Assembly (NCBI GenBank): GCA_028117185.1
Contig: JAOHHD010000003.1
Span: 1-64,000, forward strand
Reading direction: 5' to 3'
Origin: Luminiphilus sp.
GTDB lineage: Bacteria; Pseudomonadota; Gammaproteobacteria; Pseudomonadales; Halieaceae
Length of the DNA: 64,000 bases
The translations under genes were made by a program, and so were the position numbers. The notes below the pieces were generated by a model, which was not told the DNA's origin, did no database searches, and saw only the letters and a program-made list of their open reading frames with translations. This document shows, piece after piece, positions 1 to 8,192 of this stretch; the stretch's first letter is position 1; each line of letters begins with the position of its first letter.

Positions 1-64
1 AGCGGAAGCGACGGCGCAATTATCTGCTCTGCGTAAACTCAAGAACCGCGCCGGCCGAGGGTAA
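1..64 (+). CDS. atpC: ATP synthase epsilon subunit, C-terminal end (partial)
   Basis: Only the last 20 codons are inside the window, read from base 2 and ending at a TAA at 62-64. The peptide ends in a basic stretch (LRKLKNRAGRG), preceded by AEATAQLSAL, which matches the C-terminal helix of the F1 epsilon subunit. The position directly before glmU-glmS fits, because the atp operon is followed by glmU in pseudomonads and many other gammaproteobacteria. The epsilon subunit belongs to the central stalk of the F1Fo ATP synthase. The identification relies on a short peptide plus context. Confidence 0.75.
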   Translation, partial: AEATAQLSALRKLKNRAGRG

Positions 65-182
65 TACCCCGCAGTAAATGGGTTAATTTTGGTGTTTGTT
101 TGCCGAAGAACCCTCGCGTACTTGCAAACTGGCCCCGGTGGGTAATGATGACGCTTGCGATGAGCCCTGAGCGGATTCTGTC

Positions 183-1550
183 ATGTTGGAAGTCATCATT
201 TTGGCGGCTGGACAAGGTAGCCGGATGCAATCCAGGCTGCCTAAAGTACTCCACCTGTTGTCCGGTCGGCCGTTAATTCACTACACCTTGGATGCCGCTC
301 GCGCAGCTGGCGCTAACCGTATTCATGTCGTTATCGGTTGTGGCGCCGATGCTGTGGAAGCGGCAGTCCGCGCACCCGACGTGCAATGCCATCTACAAGC
401 GGAGCAAAAAGGTACAGGTCACGCTGTTCAGCAAGCGATCGGCGCGTGCCACTCAGATTCAACATTATTGATCTTGTTTGGTGATGTCCCACTGGTCACT
501 GTCCCGACTTTGCAGGCGGTGGTGGCTGTAGCGAAGGATGGCATTGCGATGTTGTCAGCCGAGGTGGCGGAGCCATCGGGTTATGGTCGTGTTATCCGTG
601 ACGAGCAGGGTGATTTCTTAGCGGTTGTAGAGCATAGAGACGCATCTTTAGCACAGCAGCAGCTGCGCGAAATTAACACGGGTGTGCTAGCGAGCAGAGC
701 GAGCTTGCTCGCGGGTTGGTTGGCTCGGATCCAGAATGACAATGCGCAATCAGAATATTACTTACCCGATGTCTTGGCGTTGGCTAAAGGCGATGGCGTT
801 AACGTTGCAGTGGTGGTCTCCGATAGTGCGCTGGACACGTTGGGGGTCAATACACCCCAACAGTTAGAACATCTGGAACGTCAGCATCAACAGGTGCTCG
901 TAGAGCGGCTAATGGCCGCCGGTGTTGCGGTAGTGGATCGTGCACGGCTGGATATACGAGGATCATTACGCTGCGGTAGCGATGTCTCTATTGATCTTAA
1001 TGTGCTGTTTGAGGGCACTGTGACACTGGGTGATGAGGTCACTATTGGTGCCCACTGCGTAATTCGCAACGCAGATATTGAGTCTGGAGCAAAAATTCTA
1101 CCGTTCACTTACATCGATGGCGCTATTGTTAAGGCGGGAGCTGAAGTTGGCCCCTACGCGCGTCTGCGTCCTGGCACCGAAATTGGCGAGCAGGCGAAGG
1201 TGGGCAATTTTGTCGAAATAAAAAATGCGTCGCTTGGCACGGGTGCGAAAGCAAGCCACCTTACCTATCTCGGTGATGCCACCGTGGGTGCCTGGAGCAA
1301 TATTGGCGCAGGGACTATCACCTGTAACTACGATGGTGCCAATAAATACCGGACTGAACTGGGGGAAGCCGTCTTTATCGGATCAAATAGCACCTTAGTG
1401 GCCCCGTTGTCAGTTGCATCGGGCGGTTTCGTGGCAGCTGGCTCTACCATCACGGATGACGTAGAAAGCGATCAGTTAGCAGTAGCGCGGGGCCGGCAGC
1501 ATAACGTAGATGGTTGGCAGCGCCCCCGTAAAACCGAGGATAAACAATAA
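183..1550 (+). CDS. glmU: Bifunctional UDP-N-acetylglucosamine pyrophosphorylase / glucosamine-1-phosphate N-acetyltransferase GlmU
   Basis: This 455-residue protein is close to the usual GlmU length. The N-terminal nucleotidyltransferase domain carries the signature LAAGQGSRM at residues 7-15 with the conserved Lys21 of the RLPK motif. From about residue 250 the sequence becomes a left-handed beta-helix of hexapeptide repeats, the acetyltransferase half, including GNFVEIKNA and the GAGTITCNYDG segment. It acetylates GlcN-1-P and couples it to UTP, giving UDP-GlcNAc for peptidoglycan and LPS in the cytoplasm. Its TAA stop shares one base with the ATG of glmS, so the two genes are translationally coupled. 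No strong Shine-Dalgarno precedes the ATG. Confidence 0.97.
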   Translation: MLEVIILAAGQGSRMQSRLPKVLHLLSGRPLIHYTLDAARAAGANRIHVVIGCGADAVEAAVRAPDVQCHLQAEQKGTGHAVQQAIGACHSDSTLLILFGDVPLVTVPTLQAVVAVAKDGIAMLSAEVAEPSGYGRVIRDEQGDFLAVVEHRDASLAQQQLREINTGVLASRASLLAGWLARIQNDNAQSEYYLPDVLALAKGDGVNVAVVVSDSALDTLGVNTPQQLEHLERQHQQVLVERLMAAGVAVVDRARLDIRGSLRCGSDVSIDLNVLFEGTVTLGDEVTIGAHCVIRNADIESGAKILPFTYIDGAIVKAGAEVGPYARLRPGTEIGEQAKVGNFVEIKNASLGTGAKASHLTYLGDATVGAWSNIGAGTITCNYDGANKYRTELGEAVFIGSNSTLVAPLSVASGGFVAAGSTITDDVESDQLAVARGRQHNVDGWQRPRKTEDKQ

Positions 1551-3373
1551 TGTGCGGTATTGTGGCGGTCACCGCCCGGCGAGATTGCACTGACATCCTT
1601 CTCGAGGGCCTTCGCAGGCTAGAGTATCGGGGATACGACTCAGCGGGTTTTGCGCTGATCGACCGTGAAGGCCAATTGTCGAGCCATAAAAGCTTGGGTC
1701 GCGTAGCCGCGTTAGAGGCAGCACAGCAAGCCACGCCACTGAGTGGCGGCACCGGCATTGCTCATACTCGTTGGGCGACCCATGGCGCGCCTTCGGTTGC
1801 CAACGCCCATCCTCATATTATTAATGACCGCATCGCCGTGGTGCACAACGGCATTATTGAGAACCACGAAGCGCTGCGCGCTTCGTTAACAGCGCAGGGT
1901 TGTCAGTTCGCTTCAGAGACCGATACCGAGGTGGTGGCACATTTAATTGCGCTGGCTATCAAGGACGACGGCCAAGACTTGCTCGCTGCGTTACGGCAGG
2001 TTCTGCCACAACTGAAAGGCGCCTATGCACTCGCTGTCATTGATCGTCAATCGCCTGATGAACTGGTCGTCGCACGTCAGGGTAGCCCACTGGTATTGGG
2101 TATTGGTTTGGGGGAAAACTTTGCTGGATCAGACACGCTTGCATTGCAGTCCGTCACGGATACGTTTATTTATCTTGAAGAGGGTGATGTTGCGCAGCTG
2201 ACGGCAGATAGCTATGCCATCTTTAATGCGGACAGTGATCCGGTCGACCGAAGCCAAAACCGTCTTGCACTGCGACCAGAAGGCGAGGGGTTGGGCCGTT
2301 ACGATCACTACATGCGAAAAGAGATTTTTGAACAGCCGGCGCGGTTGCGGGACATGATTACAGGCGCCACAGCCGATGACCGAGCCTTCGGAGCGCGCGC
2401 GACTGAGCTGTTTTCGCGGGTCCAAGCCGTACAGATATTAGCCTGTGGCACCAGCTATCACGCGGGCCTGGTTGCCCGACACTGGATCGAATCATTGACT
2501 GGACTGCCTTGCCAGGTTGAGGTCGCGTCTGAATATCGATATCGCGATGCCGTGGTGCTCCCCAATACCCTCATGGTGGGTATTTCGCAATCAGGTGAAA
2601 CGGCGGATACCCTAGCGGCTTTGGAGCATGTGGGTGTTGAAAATGTGCTGGCACGGTTGGCGATCTGTAACGTTGATCATAGTGCTATGGTTCGAGCTTG
2701 CGAGTTGGTGTATTTGACGCAGGCGGGCGCAGAGATTGGCGTGGCATCGACCAAGGCATTTACGACACAACTTGCTGCGTTGCTCATGCTGACGTCGCGG
2801 CTGGCCCACCATCATGCATCGGACACACTGGCCACGCAGGATATTGGCGCCGCGTTACAGAAGCTCGCGACGGTGGCTGACCAGGTGTTGGCGTGCGATG
2901 ACAGGATCAAAACGTTGGCGCGGCGCTTCACCAACAAACATCATGCCTTATTTCTAGGTCGGGGCATTTATTACCCTATTGCCATGGAGGGCGCGCTCAA
3001 GTTAAAGGAAATTTCTTATATCCATGCCGAAGCCTACCCTGCAGGAGAGCTTAAACATGGTCCACTGGCGCTGGTTGACGAGGATATGCCGGTCGTTGCG
3101 GTGGCGCCAGACGATCTATTGATGGAAAAACTTCGGGCTAATCTTGAGGAGGTACGGGCTCGAGGTGGTCATTTATTTGTATTCGCCAGTGAAAAGGCAG
3201 GTTATCAATCGGGTCCCAACTGCGACGTGTTGGCGCTTCCCGCTACAAGTGCGCTCGCAGGCCCAATTGCTTTCACCATCGCGTTGCAGCTGTTGTCGTA
3301 CCACGTTGCGGTGGCCAAAGGCACCGACGTTGATAAGCCCCGCAACCTTGCTAAATCTGTGACTGTGGAGTAA
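1550..3373 (+). CDS. glmS: Glutamine--fructose-6-phosphate aminotransferase (isomerizing) GlmS
   Basis: GlmS converts fructose-6-P and glutamine to glucosamine-6-P, the entry step of amino-sugar synthesis. The 607-residue protein begins MCGIVAV, so after removal of Met the catalytic Cys is N-terminal, as required for the class II glutaminase domain (about residues 1-220). Two SIS sugar-isomerase domains follow; the first contains CGTSYHAGL and SQSGETADT, and the C-terminus (KPRNLAKSVTVE) is the typical active-site tail. It overlaps glmU by one base (TAATG). The DeoR-type regulator found between glmU and glmS in Pseudomonas is absent here. No glmS ribozyme is expected or seen. Confidence 0.97.
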   Translation: MCGIVAVTARRDCTDILLEGLRRLEYRGYDSAGFALIDREGQLSSHKSLGRVAALEAAQQATPLSGGTGIAHTRWATHGAPSVANAHPHIINDRIAVVHNGIIENHEALRASLTAQGCQFASETDTEVVAHLIALAIKDDGQDLLAALRQVLPQLKGAYALAVIDRQSPDELVVARQGSPLVLGIGLGENFAGSDTLALQSVTDTFIYLEEGDVAQLTADSYAIFNADSDPVDRSQNRLALRPEGEGLGRYDHYMRKEIFEQPARLRDMITGATADDRAFGARATELFSRVQAVQILACGTSYHAGLVARHWIESLTGLPCQVEVASEYRYRDAVVLPNTLMVGISQSGETADTLAALEHVGVENVLARLAICNVDHSAMVRACELVYLTQAGAEIGVASTKAFTTQLAALLMLTSRLAHHHASDTLATQDIGAALQKLATVADQVLACDDRIKTLARRFTNKHHALFLGRGIYYPIAMEGALKLKEISYIHAEAYPAGELKHGPLALVDEDMPVVAVAPDDLLMEKLRANLEEVRARGGHLFVFASEKAGYQSGPNCDVLALPATSALAGPIAFTIALQLLSYHVAVAKGTDVDKPRNLAKSVTVE

Positions 3374-3403
3374 TTCACAACAGTAAATTAACGGGAGATG
3401 ATG

Positions 3404-3523
3404 ATGGAAATAAATTTTTATATTTGGTTAATTCTGACGGTTGGGGTGACAGCATATTCTTGGATTTTGATCGCAAAATGGGCAAAGAAAAAAGACACGA
3501 AACAACAATCCGTCGAAAACTAA
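3404..3523 (+). CDS. Tiny single-helix membrane protein, 39 aa, unknown function
   Basis: This ORF is too short for usual gene calling. Three ATG codons lie in a row (3398, 3401, 3404); the third is chosen because a GGGAG Shine-Dalgarno at 3393-3397 sits six bases before it. The product starts MEINFYIWLILTVG, continues hydrophobic to about residue 25 (one membrane helix), and ends in a Lys-rich, polar tail (KWAKKKDTKQQ), consistent with an N-out/C-in small inner-membrane protein. It lies 30 bases after glmS with no obvious terminator between, so it may be read through from glmS. The codons are much more A+T-rich than in glmS. I do not recognise a family. Confidence 0.5.
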   Translation: MEINFYIWLILTVGVTAYSWILIAKWAKKKDTKQQSVEN

Positions 3524-3574
3524 GTAACGGTTGTAAAACACGCTGTCTCGGTGGAGTCGAAGTGATTAAAGGCT

Positions 3575-3670
3575 ATGCAAACACAGGTTAAAAATTTTAT
3601 TAGATCTGTTGTTGTTAATGCAGTGATGTGGGGCCTTATTCTGTGGTCCTTTTTCAAGTTTATTCTTTGA
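3575..3670 (+). CDS. Possible 31-aa membrane peptide, unknown function
   Basis: A 31-codon ORF begins MQTQVKNFIRSVV and ends in LILWSFFKFIL, predicting a short basic/amphipathic N-terminus followed by one hydrophobic helix running to the C-terminus. The upstream in-frame stop at 3563-3565 leaves the ATG at 3575 as the only conventional start. The Shine-Dalgarno is weak (AAAGG two bases before the ATG), which lowers confidence. It lies 51 bases after the 39-aa ORF in the same A+T-rich gap and on the same strand. It could be a small inner-membrane peptide or a chance ORF. Confidence 0.3.
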   Translation: MQTQVKNFIRSVVVNAVMWGLILWSFFKFIL

Positions 3671-3771
3671 TTGTTTTTGGGTGGGATAAGAACACTCGGT
3701 GACGACGGAGTAACGCTGCCTGCAACGCGAATGAAGAAGTAACGCCACCATTTCTCAATACATTTTCTTTA

Positions 3772-4134
3772 TTGACTATTCTTCTCGGTCTGGCCCATTT
3801 CACGCTTGAGACTTTATTTACCCTCAGGTTTGGACAAACACTTGCGGGGTACTTGCCCGGTCTGATTGCCGCGGCGTTATTAATAACCGGTGGGTATCAG
3901 GCGATGAAGGATCGAAAGGCAGTGGGTATTTTATGTGGTGCATGGGGTTTTACATGCTGTCTTCACTACCGGTCTTGGGCATGGCGATTTGACGAGATGA
4001 TGTCAGGCACATCGACAGAGCTCGTTAATACAACACTGTACGTTTTGGCCGCGACCATGCCTATTTCCTTTGCTGCGTTTGGTATTGCGCTTTACCTATG
4101 CTGGCCTAAAAACAGGCGCCACCCGAACGAATAA
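3772..4134 (+). CDS. Small integral membrane protein with three predicted helices, unknown function
   Basis: The 120-residue product has hydrophobic segments at about residues 2-20, 26-42 and 87-110, separated by short charged loops (MKDRK near residue 45), and ends in a basic tail (WPKNRRHPNE). This pattern is typical of a polytopic inner-membrane protein. The frame is open upstream to a stop at 3700-3702, but the only conventional start is the TTG at 3772 and no Shine-Dalgarno precedes it. The upstream open codons also look coding-like and hydrophobic, so the gene may have lost its proper start or use an unusual one. I do not recognise the family. Confidence 0.45.
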   Translation: MTILLGLAHFTLETLFTLRFGQTLAGYLPGLIAAALLITGGYQAMKDRKAVGILCGAWGFTCCLHYRSWAWRFDEMMSGTSTELVNTTLYVLAATMPISFAAFGIALYLCWPKNRRHPNE

Positions 4135-4321
4135 AAAGAGTGTCTCGTTAACCACGATTAGCCCTTTAACGACGTAACCGGGTGACGCGATGTCGCAGGA
4201 GTAGATCGTCTTTGCGGTGACCAGCGGTCGCTATTTGGCGGGCCGTGATGCCGCTGACGGTGACCGGCCGGTTACCGAGGCGTTGCGCTGCACCTCACGG
4301 TAACCGACAGAAAAGAGTTGT
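4135..4321. repeat. Gene-free spacer with inverted GGTNACC repeats
   Basis: This spacer lies between convergent genes. A 20-bp palindrome at 4258-4277 (CGGTGACC-GGCC-GGTTACCG, one G:T pair) overlaps the left arm of a second inverted repeat, CGGTTACCG at 4269-4277 with CGGTAACCG at 4298-4306. The two pairings are mutually exclusive in a transcript. Further GGTGACC-like words occur at about 4217-4223 and, as GTAACC, near 4174. No T-tract follows either hairpin, so a simple intrinsic terminator is not clear. It could be a repetitive intergenic element or a factor-assisted termination zone between the two converging genes. Confidence 0.4.
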
Positions 4322-4678
4322 TCAGGGGTTGGCCGCTTTGAACGCCTTGATAGCAGCATTGAAGTCAGCCGCCACTTTTTCTTCGCGCGAGACAGCCGCG
4401 TTGTAGTCGGCAGCCGCTAGCGCATAGCGTTCGTCAGCACTGTTATCGCCTTCGTCCATGGCCGCTTTTTCAGCGGTCATTTGGTCGTCTACACAGGTAA
4501 GATAGTCTGCATTAGCGGCTTGAAAGGCTTTGACCTCGCCCTGCGATGCCACCATGTCTTCCATTGTCGCACTGCCACCATCTGGCGTTGGCGGTGCTAC
4601 CGGAACATCACAGGCAAAAGCAGCACTCACGGGTGTGGCAAGCAACGCAAAGACGAGTGTAGCGGGCTTAATTTTCAT
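4322..4678 (-). CDS. Small secreted alpha-helical protein, uncharacterised
   Basis: The 118-residue product opens with a classic signal peptide: MKIKP, a hydrophobic core LVFALLATPVSA, and a likely signal peptidase I site around AAFA/C. The mature part begins CDVPVAPPTPDG and is then helical and rich in Ala, Asp and Glu, with two cysteines (about residues 23 and 62) that could form a disulfide. The pattern of a Cys-Pro-rich start and a YNAAVSREEK...FNAAIKAFKAAN end resembles short uncharacterised periplasmic proteins that I recall from other gammaproteobacteria. No lipobox precedes the first Cys. No function can be assigned. Confidence 0.75.
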   Translation of the reverse strand: MKIKPATLVFALLATPVSAAFACDVPVAPPTPDGGSATMEDMVASQGEVKAFQAANADYLTCVDDQMTAEKAAMDEGDNSADERYALAAADYNAAVSREEKVAADFNAAIKAFKAANP

Positions 4679-4874
4679 TTTATATTTCCTTTTTGGTCAG
4701 CCAAATGCTGGCGTCGTTGATATCAATACGGCATCGGTGAGTTGCTTCACCGAATACTCTGTCACTCTAGAGAAGTCTGTTATACCAATGAACGCCCAAT
4801 GAATAAACCACCTACGGCAGATCTGTTTACAACGTTTATTCAATCAGTAATGCGCATTCCGTTACACTAAGCGC

Positions 4875-7031
4875 ATGGATGTCTCCGATATTTTAAATCC
4901 CCTGAATGCGGCTCAGCGAGAGGCGGTGACCGCCTCCTCGGCTAATCAGCTTGTTTTAGCTGGCGCGGGCTCCGGTAAAACACGTGTGCTGGTTCATCGG
5001 ATCGCTTGGCTGATTCGTGCCGAGGGATTCTCTGCTCAGTCGGTGTTAGCGGTGACGTTTACCAATAAAGCCGCTCGCGAGATGCGGGGTCGTATCGAAG
5101 AGATGCTGCAAATGCCGACCCATGGTCTTTGGGTGGGGACATTTCACGGATTAGCACACCGGTTACTGAAAGCGCACTGGCAGGAGGCGGGTTTACCTCA
5201 GCAGTTCCAAATTTTAGATAGTGATGATCAGCTGAGGGTAGTGAAACGGGTTTGCCGAGAGCTGGAGCTGGATGACGCCCGCTGGCCACCCAAGCAGGCG
5301 CAGTGGTTTATTAATGGACAGAAAGATGAAGGACTCCGGGCGCGCCATGTCGACGTGCCGCTAGGCGATTTATATGCGAAGACCATGGTGCGTGTTTATG
5401 CGGCTTACGAAGAGGCGTGTGATCGAGGCGGTCTGGTCGACTTTGCGGAGTTGTTGCTTCGTGCACATGAGCTATGGCTTAAGTCCCCCACTACGTTAGC
5501 GCATTACCAAGCGCGCTTTAAAACAATTTTGGTAGACGAGTTTCAAGACACCAATACGATTCAGTATGCCTGGTTGCGCGTTTTAGCGGGGCAGACTATC
5601 CCGGTTGTTGCGGTGGGCGATGACGACCAGTCTATTTATGGGTGGCGTGGTGCTAAGGTCGAAAATATTCAGCGATTTTCAGAAGATTTTGCTGGCACAG
5701 TGACGGTGAGATTAGAGCAAAATTATCGGTCCACTGAGACGATCCTCGAAGCTGCAAACGGACTCATTTCGCGTAATGCCGGACGTTTGGGTAAAAATTT
5801 ATGGACGGAAGGTGAGCGGGGCGATCCGATCACGTTATACGCCGGATTTAATGAGCAAGACGAGGCGCGCTATATCGTTGAACAAGCCCAAACGTGGTGC
5901 GACGAGGGACATCCGCGGCGATCGATAGCGATTTTGTATCGTTCAAACGCGCAATCACGTGTACTGGAAGAAGCGCTGCTGCGGGAGCGGATACCTTACC
6001 GCATATACGGCGGGCAGCGATTTTACGAGCGGCTAGAAATCCGCAATGCCCTGGCCTATTTGCGGTTAGCTCAAGCCCGTCGTGACGATGCGGCACTAGA
6101 GCGCGTTCTGAATACGCCGCCCCGTGGTATCGGTAATAAGACAGTAGAAAAACTGCGAGAGGTTGCCAGACGGGATCAGGCTCCCTTATGGGAAGCGATA
6201 GAGGTGGTTCGTAAAGAGACGCTCCTACCGGCACGAGCACTGACTGCGCTTGCGAATTTCCAGGCATTGATTGACGATTTTGCAACGGCGGCGGAGACGT
6301 TATCCCTCGACGAGTTCACAGAGCATGTCATCGAAATGTCAGGGTTGATGAATTATCACCGCGCTGAAAAAGGCGAACGCGGGCAAGCGAGGGTAGAAAA
6401 TTTACAGGAATTGGTGACGGCAACGCGGCTATTTGAACCTGAGGACGAGACGATCACGCCACTGCAGGCATTTTTGGATAGTGCCGCGCTAGATGCAGGA
6501 GAGGGTCAAGCGGACCCCTATGAGGACAGTATCCAAATGATGACACTGCACAGTGCAAAAGGTTTGGAGTTCCCTTTAGTGTTCATGGCGGGCGTTGAAG
6601 AAAATCTTTTTCCCCATCAAATGTCGCTAGAGGAGCCGGGCCGATTGGAAGAGGAACGCCGGTTAGCTTATGTGGGTATTACTCGTGCAATGCAGAAATT
6701 GATCGTGACGTATGCAGAAAACCGACGCTTACATGGCAGTGACATGTACAACACGCCGTCGCGTTTTATCCGCGAGATACCGGGAGAGCTAATAGAAGAA
6801 GTCCGCCTCAATGGTTCGGTGTCTCGTCCTCTTGGGTCATTATCGCATCATGCGTTGAGTGAACCTCCGGTCGAAGGACTCGACTTGGGTCGTCGTGTCT
6901 TGCATCAAGTCTTTGGTGAGGGTGTCGTGACCCAATTTGAAGGTCAGGGCGGTAATGCTAGGGTCGAGGTGAGTTTTAGCGAAGGTAGTAAATGGCTGGT
7001 GCTGCAGTATGCGAATTTAACTGTTCTGTAA
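4875..7031 (+). CDS. uvrD: ATP-dependent DNA helicase II UvrD
   Basis: The 718-residue protein matches the length and opening of UvrD (MDVSDILNPLNAAQREAV). Superfamily 1A helicase motifs appear in order: Walker A GAGSGKT at residues 30-36, TFTNKAAREM (Ia), LVDEFQDTN (II), VGDDDQSIYGWRGA (III), LEQNYRS (IV), TLHSAKGLEFP (V) and YVGITRAMQ (VI). The C-terminal Tudor-like tail (GRRVLHQVFGEGVV) is present. UvrD unwinds DNA 3' to 5' in mismatch and nucleotide excision repair and removes RecA filaments. I looked for a LexA box upstream and saw no good CTGT-N8-ACAG match. A binding-protein gene for a transporter follows nine bases after its stop. Confidence 0.95.
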   Translation: MDVSDILNPLNAAQREAVTASSANQLVLAGAGSGKTRVLVHRIAWLIRAEGFSAQSVLAVTFTNKAAREMRGRIEEMLQMPTHGLWVGTFHGLAHRLLKAHWQEAGLPQQFQILDSDDQLRVVKRVCRELELDDARWPPKQAQWFINGQKDEGLRARHVDVPLGDLYAKTMVRVYAAYEEACDRGGLVDFAELLLRAHELWLKSPTTLAHYQARFKTILVDEFQDTNTIQYAWLRVLAGQTIPVVAVGDDDQSIYGWRGAKVENIQRFSEDFAGTVTVRLEQNYRSTETILEAANGLISRNAGRLGKNLWTEGERGDPITLYAGFNEQDEARYIVEQAQTWCDEGHPRRSIAILYRSNAQSRVLEEALLRERIPYRIYGGQRFYERLEIRNALAYLRLAQARRDDAALERVLNTPPRGIGNKTVEKLREVARRDQAPLWEAIEVVRKETLLPARALTALANFQALIDDFATAAETLSLDEFTEHVIEMSGLMNYHRAEKGERGQARVENLQELVTATRLFEPEDETITPLQAFLDSAALDAGEGQADPYEDSIQMMTLHSAKGLEFPLVFMAGVEENLFPHQMSLEEPGRLEEERRLAYVGITRAMQKLIVTYAENRRLHGSDMYNTPSRFIREIPGELIEEVRLNGSVSRPLGSLSHHALSEPPVEGLDLGRRVLHQVFGEGVVTQFEGQGGNARVEVSFSEGSKWLVLQYANLTVL

Positions 7032-7040
7032 GGCGGAATT

Positions 7041-8192
7041 ATGCGTGAGAAACAAATACTACCCCTCGTTGTTATCGCACTCGTCGCGGCTTTGGTGAGT
7101 GTTGTGGCGATGTGGTCGTTAGATCGGTCTGGTCAAGGCGGCGATCCGACAAAGACAGCGCGAGGTGTTGATGCGTTTATTGAGTGGAAGTTAGTCACGA
7201 CTTGGCCAAAGGGGCTGCCCGGATTGGGTGCGGCCCCCGAAAACTTTGCGCGACGAGTGAATGAGGCGTCAGGGGGTCGGTTGAGGATAAAAGTCTTTGG
7301 CGCCGGTGAAATTGTCCCTCCGTTTGAGGTCTTTGATGCGGTATCGCGGCGAGTGGCTGAGGCAGGTCACGGGGCCGCTTATTATTGGAAGGGCAAGATC
7401 CCTGCCGCCGTTTTTTATACCGCAGTGCCGTTTGGAATGACCGCTCAAGAGGCAAACGGCTGGCTGCATTATGGTGGTGGCCTCGCGCTGTGGCGCGAGC
7501 TCTATGCGCCTTTCGGTGTGGTGCCCTTTGCCGGTGGGAGTACAGGTGTTCAGATGGCGGGTTGGTTTAACAAGCGGTTGAATAGTCGAGAAGATTTAGC
7601 GGGCCTTAAAATGCGTATCCCAGGCCTCGCTGGAGAGGTTTTTGATGCGGCGGGTGGTTCCGCTGTTCGCATTGCGGGCGGTGAGGTATATACGTCGATG
7701 CAGACCGGTGTCATTGACGCCGTTGAGTGGGTTGGCCCTTACAACGATAGAACGCTGGGTCTCATGGAGGTTGGTAATTACTATTATTATCCTGGATGGC
7801 ACGAACCTGGCGCGATGCTCGAAATTATTGTTAATGAAGAGGCGCTAGCGGCATTACCCGACGATCTGCAGGCAATTGTTAGGGTGGCGGCTCGTGCCAC
7901 CAATAGCGATATGCTTGATGATTTTACGGCTCACAACAGTGAATCACTTGAAATTTTACTGCGCGACTTTGATACAGAATTGCTGCCGTTACCTGACGAT
8001 GTGATGGATGTCCTTTATGAGCAGAGTCAGGTTGCAGTTCAAGCGCTGATTGATGCTGATCCCATGGCAGAGAAAATTGCTGCTTCCTACTTCGACTTTT
8101 TTCAACGTGTGCGGACCTATCACGAAATATCCGAGCGGGCTTATCTCAATGGGCGAGACCGGGTGATGCCTCCCGTTTCGTTTACGGATTAA
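7041..8192 (+). CDS. TRAP transporter substrate-binding protein, TakP-like (2-oxoacid type)
   Basis: The 383-residue protein has an N-terminal hydrophobic segment (about residues 6-27) that is a signal peptide or membrane anchor, then a DctP-fold periplasmic binding protein. The stretch GGEVYTSMQTGVIDAVEWV, followed by GPYND and YYYYPGWHEPG, is the hallmark of the TakP/COG4663 branch, whose known member binds 2-oxo acids with a bound cation. It should deliver substrate to the DctQ and DctM subunits encoded nearby on the other strand. Its start lies only nine bases after uvrD, so it may share that transcript. Its 3' end overlaps the convergent thioesterase gene by 11 bases. Substrate identity is inference. 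Confidence 0.88.
   Translation: MREKQILPLVVIALVAALVSVVAMWSLDRSGQGGDPTKTARGVDAFIEWKLVTTWPKGLPGLGAAPENFARRVNEASGGRLRIKVFGAGEIVPPFEVFDAVSRRVAEAGHGAAYYWKGKIPAAVFYTAVPFGMTAQEANGWLHYGGGLALWRELYAPFGVVPFAGGSTGVQMAGWFNKRLNSREDLAGLKMRIPGLAGEVFDAAGGSAVRIAGGEVYTSMQTGVIDAVEWVGPYNDRTLGLMEVGNYYYYPGWHEPGAMLEIIVNEEALAALPDDLQAIVRVAARATNSDMLDDFTAHNSESLEILLRDFDTELLPLPDDVMDVLYEQSQVAVQALIDADPMAEKIAASYFDFFQRVRTYHEISERAYLNGRDRVMPPVSFTD

Noticed and set aside
887..1108. Antisense ORFs inside glmU, dctM, coaBC, ilvA and other genes
   Set aside because: They lie opposite strongly conserved coding regions, have no Shine-Dalgarno and give low-complexity peptides; shadows of the real frames.
4140..4300. Minus-strand open frame of about 40 codons (contains SGITARQIATAGHRKDD)
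   Set aside because: No start codon, no Shine-Dalgarno, overlaps the inverted repeats and does not resemble a family I know; likely chance.
4803..4874. LexA box upstream of uvrD
   Set aside because: A CTGT at about 4820 is not followed by a matching ACAG at the right spacing.
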